Positions 7,549-15,298 of a stretch of 45,941 bases of DNA are shown here, one piece after another. Origin of the DNA: Lachnospiraceae bacterium (GTDB lineage: Bacteria > Bacillota > Clostridia > Lachnospirales > Lachnospiraceae); the NCBI GenBank assembly GCA_017622845.1, contig JAGAQJ010000043.1, forward strand, positions 1-45,941. Reading direction: 5' to 3'. The position numbers and the translations under genes were made by a program. Positions within the stretch are counted from its first letter, which is position 1. Each line of letters opens with the position of its first letter. The notes beneath the pieces were generated by a model. The model ran no database searches. It had not been told where the DNA came from and saw only the letters and a program-made list of their open reading frames with translations.

Positions 7549-8655
7549 TTATGGATTATTCTGCCGGTTATTTTTATCATATTCCTGCTCATCATATTCG
7601 TCTTCAAAGTATGTGTCAGATTCATACTCGATATCAGTATCCTCTTCTTCATTGTCATACGCATCCTCAGAATAGACCGCATTATTCCCGGAAGCATCAT
7701 AATATTCATCTTCAGGGCAGCTGTCATCATCTTGAAAATCGTCATCATATTCGTCTTCAGAATAGGTCATATCATCTTCGGAAGCCGTATCCTTTTTGAA
7801 AAGTCCATATACAGAATATCCAATCAAAGCAATGACGCCGAGAATGGCAAATACAAGAACGACGACGACAGGAGTTCCTAACAGACCAGAGAAAGCTTCT
7901 GTATCCGTATCAGCAGAAGGTGTTTCTGTGTCCGGCTGCTCTGTGCCGGTTTCCATATCTGTGCCGGTATCAGGCAAAGATTCTGTGCCGGTATCAGGCA
8001 AAGATTCTGTGCCGGATGGATTGTCTGCGGCTAAGGGGGTGTCGGACACATACTGCACTGCGACATATCCGTAGCCGTTGGAATAACGAATCTGATACCA
8101 GTCGTTTCCGATTTTGCCTGTCACTGTGATTTCCTGACCGTATTTGAGCGTTCCAAGCTTGTCATAGCTTGTGGCTGGTCCGCTGCGGACATTAAGTCCG
8201 GATTGTGTTGCGGCATAAACCGTCGCCTGCATGGGGGTGACGTCGAAGCTGTCATTGGAAGGACTCGAAAGCTCCGGAAGCTTGTCCTGTACAGGGGGAT
8301 TACTGCTGTTTTCCGGTGTTTGTGCCGGAGTAGAGGCGTTTTCTGGTGTTGAAGCTTCCTCTGCCGTTGACGCTTCGGAAGAAGCAGCCTCGGAAGATGC
8401 AGGTTCAGAGCTGACAGCAGAAGAGGCTTCTTCTGCCGTTGACGCTTCGGAGGAAGCAGTTTCTGAAGAATTATTATCAGGGGAAGCAGCTTCGGAAGAT
8501 TCCGGCTCGGTGGTACTGACTGAGGGGGAACTTTCTGTCTGCGCACTTTCCTCGGACGCGTGTACGGAAAGCGGCGATGCTGTGATAAGCAAGGCTGCTG
8601 ATGTATATAAAATAAATTTTGAGGTAATTAAGTTTTTGAAAAAATTTGTTTTCAT
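7549..8655 (-). CDS. SH3b-domain membrane protein with repeat linkers and acidic tail
   Basis: A 368-residue protein. A signal peptide (about residues 1-35, ending SPLSVHA) is followed by a Ser/Ala/Glu-rich linker with repeated SSEASTAEEAS units. A bacterial SH3 domain comes next (SGLNVRSGPATSYDKLGTL to YGYVAVQYVSD), then a second linker with LPDTG twice, one membrane helix (TPVVVVLVFAILGVIALIGY) and a tail of about 75 residues dominated by Asp, Glu and Tyr. SH3b domains usually bind cell wall peptides, so this is probably a wall-contacting, membrane-anchored protein with the acidic tail inside. The start at 8655 follows AGAAAGGA; an upstream in-frame start lacks one. The acidic tail means it is not a classical sortase substrate despite LPDTG. 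Confidence 0.75.
   Translation of the reverse strand: MKTNFFKNLITSKFILYTSAALLITASPLSVHASEESAQTESSPSVSTTEPESSEAASPDNNSSETASSEASTAEEASSAVSSEPASSEAASSEASTAEEASTPENASTPAQTPENSSNPPVQDKLPELSSPSNDSFDVTPMQATVYAATQSGLNVRSGPATSYDKLGTLKYGQEITVTGKIGNDWYQIRYSNGYGYVAVQYVSDTPLAADNPSGTESLPDTGTESLPDTGTDMETGTEQPDTETPSADTDTEAFSGLLGTPVVVVLVFAILGVIALIGYSVYGLFKKDTASEDDMTYSEDEYDDDFQDDDSCPEDEYYDASGNNAVYSEDAYDNEEEDTDIEYESDTYFEDEYDEQEYDKNNRQNNP
7961..8015. repeat. Perfect 24-bp tandem duplication in the SH3 gene
   Basis: The 24-base unit beginning gtgccggtatcaggcaaaga occurs at 7961-7984 and 7985-8008, followed by seven bases of a third copy. It encodes the repeated ESLPDTGT linker. Exact identity of the two copies points to a recent duplication and likely length variation between strains. 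Confidence 0.9.
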
Positions 8656-8777
8656 GAAGAAATCCTTTCTGCACGTTATGGGATAGGAGTTTGTATAAGA
8701 ACTTCGCAGTGACACTCGCTTGCACTTATTATATCATGCCCACGGAAAAGATTATATATAAAATAAATAAAAATTTC

Positions 8778-8809
8778 TTGACATTTGAGGATGGATTTAC
8801 TAGTATAAT
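8778..8809 (+). promoter_or_regulatory. Promoter of the valS T-box transcript
   Basis: TTGACA at 8778-8783 is followed by TAGTATAAT at 8801-8809. TAGTAT gives a 17-base spacer and TATAAT a 20-base one. Transcription would begin around 8815, directly ahead of the T-box stem I. Confidence 0.7.
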
Positions 8810-8828
8810 TAAATATAAATATTTTTGG

Positions 8829-9217
8829 AAAAGGTAGTGCCAAAGAGGAGTATCCGTCAGCCCCTTAGCAGAGAGAGAAATTCTGGCAGGTATGTGCCAT
8901 GTCAGGCTGTGAGATTTCTTTAAGGAAGAAATGGAGAAGGTAGCTTTGAAACCGGAGGTCTGAACAGATAATTTGAAGGTGGAAGTACTCATTATTTTGA
9001 AGTGTTTTTATTTTCAAAATGCTTTTCATTTTCAGAGTATTTTTTGTTTCATAGTAGGATTTCACGTTTTGCCTGCGTTACAGGGCAGGGCTTTGTCAGA
9101 GCATGATTAGAATTGCTCAGGGAGTCTGTTGAGATGATGCATGGGATATGCATAAAACAAAGGTGGTACCGCGTTGATTCGCCCTTTGCTGTAAGGATAC
9201 AGTGAAGGGTTTTTTTG
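8829..9217 (+). promoter_or_regulatory. T-box leader of valS, specifier GUA (valine)
   Basis: Stem I features are recognisable: CAAAG (8841-8845) pairing with CTTTG (8944-8948), the AAGAGGAGTA S-turn segment, the AGAGAG motif near 8870, and an AGAAAT/ATTTCT upper helix. On the 3' side of the specifier loop GUA (8940-8942) is followed by a purine and is a valine codon, matching the gene controlled. The conserved T-box AGGTGGTACCGCG is at 9161-9173. The intrinsic terminator pairs CCCTT-TGCTGT (9182-9192) with ACAGTG-AAGGG (9199-9209), followed by seven Ts. Uncharged tRNA-Val should stabilise the antiterminator and allow valS transcription. Confidence 0.9.
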
Positions 9218-9265
9218 ATGCACGAGCAGGGGGAGAGGGGCGTTTCTCTGCACAATATTACATGG

Positions 9266-9288
9266 GCGCCCAAAGGAAGTTTGGGTGC
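9266..9288 (+). promoter_or_regulatory. Second hairpin between T-box terminator and valS
   Basis: GCGCCCAAA (9266-9274) pairs with TTTGGGTGC (9280-9288) with one G-U pair across a five-base loop. It lies after the T-box terminator and just ahead of the ribosome site. It has no T run, so it is more likely to affect translation or mRNA stability. Confidence 0.5.
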
Positions 9289-9314
9289 AATATAATTCAG
9301 AAAGGAAAATGATG

Positions 9315-11969
9315 ATGAGTAAGGAATTAGCAAAAACCTATGATCCACATGGTCTGGAAGACAGAATTTATCAAAAATGGCTTGATAAGAAGTATTTTCA
9401 CGCAGAGGTGGACAGAAGCAAAAAGCCGTTTACGATTGTGATTCCGCCGCCAAATATTACGGGACAGCTTCATATGGGACATGCACTTGATAATACAATG
9501 CAGGATATTTTGATTCGCTTTAAGAGGATGCAGGGGTACAATGCGCTCTGGCAGCCGGGAACGGATCACGCAAGTATCGCAACAGAAGTTAAGATTATAC
9601 AGAAGTTAAAAGAAGAAGGAATTGACAAGCATGATCTTGGCCGTGAAAAATTCCTTGAGCGTGCATGGGACTGGAAGAAGGAATACGGCGGACGTATCAT
9701 CAGCCAGCTAAAGAAGCTTGGTTCTTCCTGTGACTGGGACAGAGAGCGTTTTACCATGGATGAGGGCTGTAATAAGGCAGTTACAGAGGTTTTCTGTAAG
9801 ATGCACGAGAAAGGCTACATCTACAAAGGCGCAAGAATGATTAACTGGTGTCCGGTATGTAATACTTCAATATCAGATGCAGAGGTTGAGTACGAAGATC
9901 AGGCAGGACATTTCTGGCATATTAAATATCCGGTGCTCAACGATGACGGCACGGAGTCAGGCGAGTATTTGACATTTGCAACAACAAGACCGGAAACCAT
10001 GCTTGGAGATACTGCGGTAGCGATTCACCCTGATGATGAGAGATATGCACATTTAAGAGGAAAGAAGCTGATGCTGCCTCTTATGAACCGCGAGATTCCT
10101 GTTGTTGAGGATACTTATGTAGATATGGAATTTGGTACAGGTGTTGTTAAAATTACACCGGCGCACGACCCGAATGACTTTGAGGTTGGCAAACGCCACA
10201 ATCTTCCTATTATTAATATCATGAATGATGACGCGACCATCAACGAGAACGGCGGAAAGTTTGCAGGCATGGACCGCTATGAGGCGAGAAAGGCGATTGT
10301 AGAGGAGCTTGATAAGATGGGGCTTCTCGTAAAGATTGAGGATTACAGCCACAATGTAGGTACGCATGACCGCTGCAAGACAACAATAGAACCGTTGGTA
10401 AAACAGCAGTGGTTTGTAAAGATGGATGAGCTGATTAAGCCGGCAGTAGAGGCTGTTAAAAATGGCGAGATTAAGCTGATTCCTGAGAGAATGGATAAGA
10501 CATATTACAACTGGACAGATAATATTAAGGACTGGTGTATCTCAAGGCAGCTTTGGTGGGGACATAGAATCCCTGCTTACTACTGTGATAAGTGCGGAGA
10601 GATTGTTGTGGCAAAGAGTATGCCCAAGGTATGTCCGAAGTGCGGATGCGAGCATTTTACCCAGGACCCTGACACGCTTGATACATGGTTCTCATCTGCG
10701 CTTTGGCCGTTTTCAACACTCGGCTGGCCGGATAAGACAGAGGACTTGGAGTATTTTTATCCGACAGATGTGTTGGTAACAGGTTATGATATCATTTTCT
10801 TCTGGGTTATCCGTATGATTTTCTCCGGCTATGAGCATATGAAGGAGAAGCCTTTTAAGACGGTATTGTTCCATGGGCTTGTACGTGATTCACAGGGAAG
10901 AAAGATGTCGAAATCCCTTGGAAACGGCATTGACCCGCTTGAGGTGATTGAGCAGTATGGCGCTGACGCCCTTAGAATGACACTGATTACCGGAAATGCG
11001 CCTGGAAATGATATGCGTTTTTATTACGAGAGAGTTGAGGCTAACAGAAACTTCGCAAACAAGATATGGAACGCTTCACGCTTTATAATGATGAATATGG
11101 AGGGCAAGGAGGTAACGGACGCGTCTGCTTCCTTAGAGCCTGTAGACCGTTGGATTATTTCTAAACTTAACAGCCTTGTGAAAGAAGTAACAGATAACAT
11201 GGAAAGCTTTGAACTCGGTATTGCGGTTCAGAAGATTTATGACTTTATCTGGGATGAATTCTGCGACTGGTATATTGAGATGGTAAAGCCAAGGCTCTAC
11301 AATTCGGACAATGCACAGTCACAAAATGCAGCGCTTGGGACATTGAAAACGGTATTAATCGATGCTTTAAAGCTTCTTCATCCGTACATGCCGTTTATCA
11401 CGGAGGAAATCTTTTGTACTCTTCAGTCAGAGGAAGAATCGATTATGATATCCAAGTGGCCTGAATACATGGAGTCACGCAATTTCAAAAAGGACGAGAA
11501 GGATATCGAGATTATTAAGGAGGCAGTCCGCGGCATCAGAAATGTGAGAACAGAGATGAATGTAGCGCCTTCTAAGAAAGCACATGTATTTGTCGTTTCT
11601 GAAAATGCAGACATCAGAAGAACCTTTGAGGAAGGCAAATTATTCTTTGGCTCCCTTGCATATGCTTCTGAGGTTGCCATACAAAGCGATAAGAGCGGTA
11701 TTGCAGAGGACGCGGTTTCTGTTGTGATTGCCAATGCCAATATTTATATCCCATTTGCGGAATTAGTGGATATCAGTCAGGAGATAGAGCGTCTTGAGAA
11801 GGAAGCGAAACGTCTTGACGGTGAGCTTGCAAGAGTAAACGGAATGCTCAACAATGAGAAATTTATGTCAAAGGCTCCGGAGTCAAAGATTGCTGAAGAG
11901 AGGGAAAAGCTGAGCAAGTATACACAAATGAAAGAACAAGTTGTAGAACGTCTTGCGCAACTAAGGTAA
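9315..11969 (+). CDS. valS: Valyl-tRNA synthetase
   Basis: An 884-residue class Ia aminoacyl-tRNA synthetase that charges tRNA-Val with valine. The ATP-binding HIGH signature appears as HMGH (residues 53-56) in [15 protein letters not shown], and KMSKS at about residue 530. The editing domain is the segment with [17 protein letters not shown], and the anticodon-binding and C-terminal coiled-coil regions are complete, ending in a Glu/Lys/Arg-rich helix pair. Length matches ordinary bacterial ValRS. Three ATGs lie in frame at 9309, 9312 and 9315. AAAGGA at 9301-9306 best positions the last. Regulation is by the valine T-box ahead of it. Confidence 0.97.
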   Translation: MSKELAKTYDPHGLEDRIYQKWLDKKYFHAEVDRSKKPFTIVIPPPNITGQLHMGHALDNTMQDILIRFKRMQGYNALWQPGTDHASIATEVKIIQKLKEEGIDKHDLGREKFLERAWDWKKEYGGRIISQLKKLGSSCDWDRERFTMDEGCNKAVTEVFCKMHEKGYIYKGARMINWCPVCNTSISDAEVEYEDQAGHFWHIKYPVLNDDGTESGEYLTFATTRPETMLGDTAVAIHPDDERYAHLRGKKLMLPLMNREIPVVEDTYVDMEFGTGVVKITPAHDPNDFEVGKRHNLPIINIMNDDATINENGGKFAGMDRYEARKAIVEELDKMGLLVKIEDYSHNVGTHDRCKTTIEPLVKQQWFVKMDELIKPAVEAVKNGEIKLIPERMDKTYYNWTDNIKDWCISRQLWWGHRIPAYYCDKCGEIVVAKSMPKVCPKCGCEHFTQDPDTLDTWFSSALWPFSTLGWPDKTEDLEYFYPTDVLVTGYDIIFFWVIRMIFSGYEHMKEKPFKTVLFHGLVRDSQGRKMSKSLGNGIDPLEVIEQYGADALRMTLITGNAPGNDMRFYYERVEANRNFANKIWNASRFIMMNMEGKEVTDASASLEPVDRWIISKLNSLVKEVTDNMESFELGIAVQKIYDFIWDEFCDWYIEMVKPRLYNSDNAQSQNAALGTLKTVLIDALKLLHPYMPFITEEIFCTLQSEEESIMISKWPEYMESRNFKKDEKDIEIIKEAVRGIRNVRTEMNVAPSKKAHVFVVSENADIRRTFEEGKLFFGSLAYASEVAIQSDKSGIAEDAVSVVIANANIYIPFAELVDISQEIERLEKEAKRLDGELARVNGMLNNEKFMSKAPESKIAEEREKLSKYTQMKEQVVERLAQLR

Positions 11970-11982
11970 ATAGTGTTACAAT
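11953..11982 (+). promoter_or_regulatory. Promoter of the DUF342 gene inside the valS 3' end
   Basis: TTGCGC (11953-11958), an 18-base spacer and TACAAT (11977-11982) overlap the last codons and stop of valS, giving the DUF342 gene its own start site. Confidence 0.45.
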
Positions 11983-12026
11983 ATAAGACATAGGAGGGCG
12001 GTTTTTGCTTTCCCGGAGGTGAACGG

Positions 12027-13412
12027 ATGGTTAATGTCAAATCTTATGTCAGAATAACGGATGACAAAACGGAAGCATGGCTTTATTTGTGTGCGCCTGA
12101 GGACGGCGCAAGCTATGAAAAGCCTGAAATTATGAGGTATCTGCAGCACAATGGCGTTGTGGCAGGTATTAATGAGTCACATGTAGCGGCAATGTGCAAA
12201 AAGAAAATATATGAGCGTGAGGTAAAGATAGCAGCAAGTGAGAAAGGAGAACCGGGCAGAGAAGGGCGGTTCGAGTTCTTCTTTAACACGGAGAAGCCAA
12301 AGCCTGAAATCCGTAATGATGGTACGGTGGATTATAGAAGCATGAGTCTGGTACAGAATGTCGAGGAGGGGCAGCTTCTGGCTGTATATCACCCTGCTGT
12401 ACAGGGAACGTCGGGCAGAGATGTTACGGGCGCGTTTGAAAAGGCGAATGCATATAAGGATCTCAGACCGCTTAGCGGAAAGGGAATCAGCAATGAAGAG
12501 GACCGCAACAAGTATTATGCTGCGAAGTCGGGCAAGGTGGAGTATGACGGCGAAAATAAGCTGTCCGTTGTGGAAGTGTACGAGGTACAGGGCGGATGCG
12601 ACTTTGCCAACAATGCGCTGGTGGATTTTAACGGAGATGTTATTATACATGGAAACATAGAGGCCGGTGTCACGGTGAGGGCAGGAAAGAGCCTTACCGT
12701 TGAGGGCGTTGTGGAGTCAGCAAATTTAACAGCCGGGGGCGATGTATGTCTCAAAAGAGGCATGCAGGGAGCAGGAAAAGGTTCTATCGTTGCCGGAGGC
12801 GATATTTTCACAGAGTTTCTGGAATATGCCAACGTGAAGGCAAGGGGAAGCATACAGTCCAATGTTATCTTAAACTCCAACGTCAATGCGGGCGAACAGA
12901 TTACACTGACCGGAAAGAAGGGGCTGATAGCCGGAGGAAATGTACATGCAATGCTGGGAGTCAGCTGTCAGAATGTGGGAAACCAATCTGAGATTAAGAC
13001 GGGTATTCATGTGGGAGTACTGCCTGAAATAATGGATAAGCGTATGACAGTCAACGAGGAATACAGCAAAGTCAATCAGGAGCTTGATGAAGTGGTTGCC
13101 GGTATGGCAAAAATACTCCGGGTCAGACAGCAGACAGGGGAGCTTAGCGAGCCGCTCCAGGCACATCTTGATGATCTGAAGGCAAGAAAAGATGAAGTTT
13201 ATGCAAGATGCATGGAGCTGAAAAAGCGTGCTGATGAGCTTGAGAATACGGTACTGAAATCAAGAGAGGCAAAGATAAGAATCAGCGGAAATATATACAA
13301 GGGCACGGTTATCGGGATAGATGATCGACAAATTACGGTGAATCGTGATACAAGCTTTACCGAATACTCCGCCCAAAACGGTACCATCGTAGGAAACGTT
13401 ATCGTGATATGA
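12027..13412 (+). CDS. DUF342 / FapA family protein
   Basis: A 461-residue protein of the DUF342 (flagellar assembly protein A) family. An N-terminal region of about 150 residues leads into a long series of short beta strands with Gly/Asn turns (NGDVIIHGNIEAGVTVRAGK, VVESANLTAGGDV, GSIVAGGDIF), which predict a right-handed beta-helix of polymer-forming type. A coiled-coil segment of about 60 residues follows (KVNQELDEVVAGM to KRADELENTVLK), then a short strand domain. Family members are linked to flagellar or cell-surface functions in Firmicutes, but the molecular role is poorly known. RBS GGAGGTGA precedes the start. A repeat element separates it from folC. Confidence 0.85.
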   Translation: MVNVKSYVRITDDKTEAWLYLCAPEDGASYEKPEIMRYLQHNGVVAGINESHVAAMCKKKIYEREVKIAASEKGEPGREGRFEFFFNTEKPKPEIRNDGTVDYRSMSLVQNVEEGQLLAVYHPAVQGTSGRDVTGAFEKANAYKDLRPLSGKGISNEEDRNKYYAAKSGKVEYDGENKLSVVEVYEVQGGCDFANNALVDFNGDVIIHGNIEAGVTVRAGKSLTVEGVVESANLTAGGDVCLKRGMQGAGKGSIVAGGDIFTEFLEYANVKARGSIQSNVILNSNVNAGEQITLTGKKGLIAGGNVHAMLGVSCQNVGNQSEIKTGIHVGVLPEIMDKRMTVNEEYSKVNQELDEVVAGMAKILRVRQQTGELSEPLQAHLDDLKARKDEVYARCMELKKRADELENTVLKSREAKIRISGNIYKGTVIGIDDRQITVNRDTSFTEYSAQNGTIVGNVIVI

Positions 13413-13417
13413 TTTCA

Positions 13418-13592
13418 CAGTTCAGCCATGCAGAAATGAATGTGCAAAAAGCCCGTGGGAGCTTGCTCACAAAGGGCGTTATGAGCATTCATTTCTATAG
13501 GGCGGACGCCCGTCATGAATAAGTTGTCGGAAAGAAGCCAAAAAAGCAGAGAGAAAGGCAGCCAAGGAGACAACTTATGAATGGCTGAACTG
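13418..13592. repeat. Intergenic structured repeat, copy B, with 12-bp terminal inverted repeats
   Basis: CAGTTCAGCCAT (13418-13429) and ATGGCTGAACTG (13581-13592) are perfect complements at the two ends. Inside are AGAAATGAATG (13432-13442) with CATTCATTTCT (13486-13496), GCCC/GGGC (13451-13454, 13474-13477) enclosing a GTG...CAC hairpin, the GGGCGGACGCCC hairpin (about 13500-13511), and ATAAGTTGTC (13519-13528) with GACAACTTAT (13569-13578). It carries no gene. It resembles a MITE or a structured RNA repeat and starts six bases after the DUF342 stop codon. Confidence 0.8.
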
Positions 13593-13602
13593 TTGAAAAA
13601 AA

Positions 13603-13662
13603 GCCATGCAGAAATGAATGTGCTGGACAATTAGAAATAAAAAGCCATGCAGAAATGAATGT
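13603..13662. repeat. Two solo left-end fragments of the repeat
   Basis: The 19-base string GCCATGCAGAAATGAATGT, the left end of copy B (13425-13443), recurs exactly at 13603-13621 and 13644-13662. Each is preceded by a run of As and has no right half. They are 41 bases apart and look like abortive or recombined copies of the same element. Confidence 0.75.
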
Positions 13663-13672
13663 ACAGTGATAG

Positions 13673-13715
13673 GATAAAAGGGTTTGCGGATTACTGCGGA
13701 CTCTTTTATCAATTT
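13673..13715 (+). terminator. Terminator-like hairpin ahead of folC
   Basis: GATAAAAG (13673-13680) pairs with CTTTTATC (13703-13710), and inside GTTTGC (13682-13687) pairs with GCGGAC (13696-13701) using two wobbles. AATTTT follows. It probably ends read-through from the DUF342 transcript. Confidence 0.55.
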
Positions 13716-13735
13716 TGGGATTTGAGGGAACAGAT

Positions 13736-15115
13736 ATGGAAGAAATCATTGCGCGTAGTTATGCGGAAGCGGAGAAATTTTTAAATGATGTACCGAAATT
13801 TACAAAAAAGAATCCGCTTCAGGAGACAACAGGATTTTATGAATATCTGCAAGACTGTGATGCAGGCAGATACAGGGAAAAATATCTGGGGAAAGTGGTT
13901 CATGTGGCAGGTACAAACGGAAAAGGCTCGGTATGCGCTTTTTTACAGAGTATCTGTATCAAGAGCGGATACAGGACAGGAATGTTTATCTCGCCGCATC
14001 TGGTGACAACAAGGGAACGCTTCTGCATTGACGGCAGCATGATATCAGAGGAGGAATTTCTGGAGGCTTTTAACTGGCTTTCGGTGAAGCTTGCGGCATA
14101 TCGCCGGCATAAACCGGATTACAGCCCGACATATTTTGAACGGCTGTTTTTTATGGGAGTGTATATATTTACGAAGGCAGGCGTTGAGCTGCTGATACTG
14201 GAAACAGGACTTGGCGGCAGGCTTGATACAACAAATGTAATAAAAAAACCGGCGCTGACCATCATTACGGAAATCGGACTTGACCACATGGCTTATCTGG
14301 GGGATACCGTCACAAAGATTGCATCGGAGAAGGCAGGAATTATAAAGCCCAATGTACCTGTCGTATTTTCTGACAGAAAAAAGGAGGCTTCTGAGGTAAT
14401 CAGGAGAAAAGCTGCGGAATGCGGCGTTATGTGTTATGCAGTGTCGGAAAATGACTACAAAATAAATGAAATTCAGAAAAAATTCATTGATTTTTCCGTT
14501 GCCAGTCTGTATTATGATTATGGTAGTTTTACAGCAGAAACCACGGCAGCTTATCAGGCAGAGAATGCAGCGATTGCCGTCCGTGCCTGTGAGGTTCTTA
14601 AGAGGGACTGCGGTTTTGATAATATAGCAGTAAAACCTATAAAGGAAGGAATCAGGGCGATGCACTGGGCAGGGCGTATGGAGGAAATAATGCCCGGCGT
14701 ATTGGTTGACGGAGCACACAATGAAGACGGGATTGAGGCGTTTGTGCAGTCTTTAGAAAAAGCAGAGGCTTTTGGCAGTATCAATAGTGCGCGCAGGCAC
14801 GTTTTGATTTTTTCTGTTGTGAAGGATAAACAATATCATAAAATGATAGAGACGCTTTGCAGACTTGATATGATAACGGATTTTGTGATTACGCATATTC
14901 CGAATGAGAGAGGGGCAAATCTGACAGAGCTTGAGAATATATTTTGTCAATATGCTGACAAGAATGTGCAGACGATACATGCCTGTGAGAAAATCGAAGA
15001 TGCGATAGCATTGGGAATGGCAATGAGGGGAGAGAACGGCGTGGTATATGTAGTCGGTTCGCTGTATCTGGCGGGAATCGTGGAAAAGATTTTTACCGCA
15101 TATAGAGGGGAGTAA
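13736..15115 (+). CDS. folC: Folylpolyglutamate synthase / dihydrofolate synthase
   Basis: A 459-residue Mur-ligase-like enzyme that adds glutamate to folates, and in many bacteria also makes dihydrofolate from dihydropteroate. The ATP-binding loop is HVAGTNGKGSVCAF (about residues 56-69). The family segment YLGDTVTKIASEKAGIIKP and the C-terminal domain start LVDGAHNEDGIEAF are both intact. Length fits FolC. The start is the ATG at 13736, with GAGGGA six bases upstream; an earlier in-frame TTG lies before that site. Two small genes follow closely, suggesting an operon through the TPR protein. Confidence 0.93.
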   Translation: MEEIIARSYAEAEKFLNDVPKFTKKNPLQETTGFYEYLQDCDAGRYREKYLGKVVHVAGTNGKGSVCAFLQSICIKSGYRTGMFISPHLVTTRERFCIDGSMISEEEFLEAFNWLSVKLAAYRRHKPDYSPTYFERLFFMGVYIFTKAGVELLILETGLGGRLDTTNVIKKPALTIITEIGLDHMAYLGDTVTKIASEKAGIIKPNVPVVFSDRKKEASEVIRRKAAECGVMCYAVSENDYKINEIQKKFIDFSVASLYYDYGSFTAETTAAYQAENAAIAVRACEVLKRDCGFDNIAVKPIKEGIRAMHWAGRMEEIMPGVLVDGAHNEDGIEAFVQSLEKAEAFGSINSARRHVLIFSVVKDKQYHKMIETLCRLDMITDFVITHIPNERGANLTELENIFCQYADKNVQTIHACEKIEDAIALGMAMRGENGVVYVVGSLYLAGIVEKIFTAYRGE

Positions 15116-15146
15116 AATTGTCAGCATTAGGATTTGGAGGACTATT

Positions 15147-15287
15147 ATGATAGAATTTGAAGAAGAATTAAAGAAATTCCACCCTAGTCTTGAAGTGGAG
15201 GAAGTAGAGGATGCAATCTATAATCAGGACGTGACAGACCTTGCAGACGTTTTGGTAAAGATGGTAAAAGAGGCGAAGGAAGAGTAG
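15147..15287 (+). CDS. 46-residue acidic small protein
   Basis: A short open frame with a strong ribosome site (TGGAGG at 15135-15140, six bases before the ATG). It encodes 46 residues rich in Glu and Asp (MIEFEEELKKFHPSLEVEEV onward), predicted as two short amphipathic helices with no membrane segment or Cys. It sits between folC (31 bases before) and the TPR protein (11 bases after), all co-directional. I do not recognise a family. The good ribosome site, tight packing and regular reading frame support a real gene. Confidence 0.7.
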   Translation: MIEFEEELKKFHPSLEVEEVEDAIYNQDVTDLADVLVKMVKEAKEE

Positions 15288-15298
15288 GGGAGCTGGAT

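Noticed and set aside
7961-8015. Sortase (LPxTG) cell-wall anchor
   Set aside because: The motif is distant from the membrane helix and the protein ends in a long acidic tail instead of a short basic one.
13603-13662. Possible CRISPR-like array from repeated 19-mers
   Set aside because: Only two free copies with one 22-base gap, no cas genes, and the repeat is the left end of the neighbouring structured element.
14045-14719. Minus-strand frame of 224 codons
   Set aside because: Antisense to folC with no start context and shadow-like composition.
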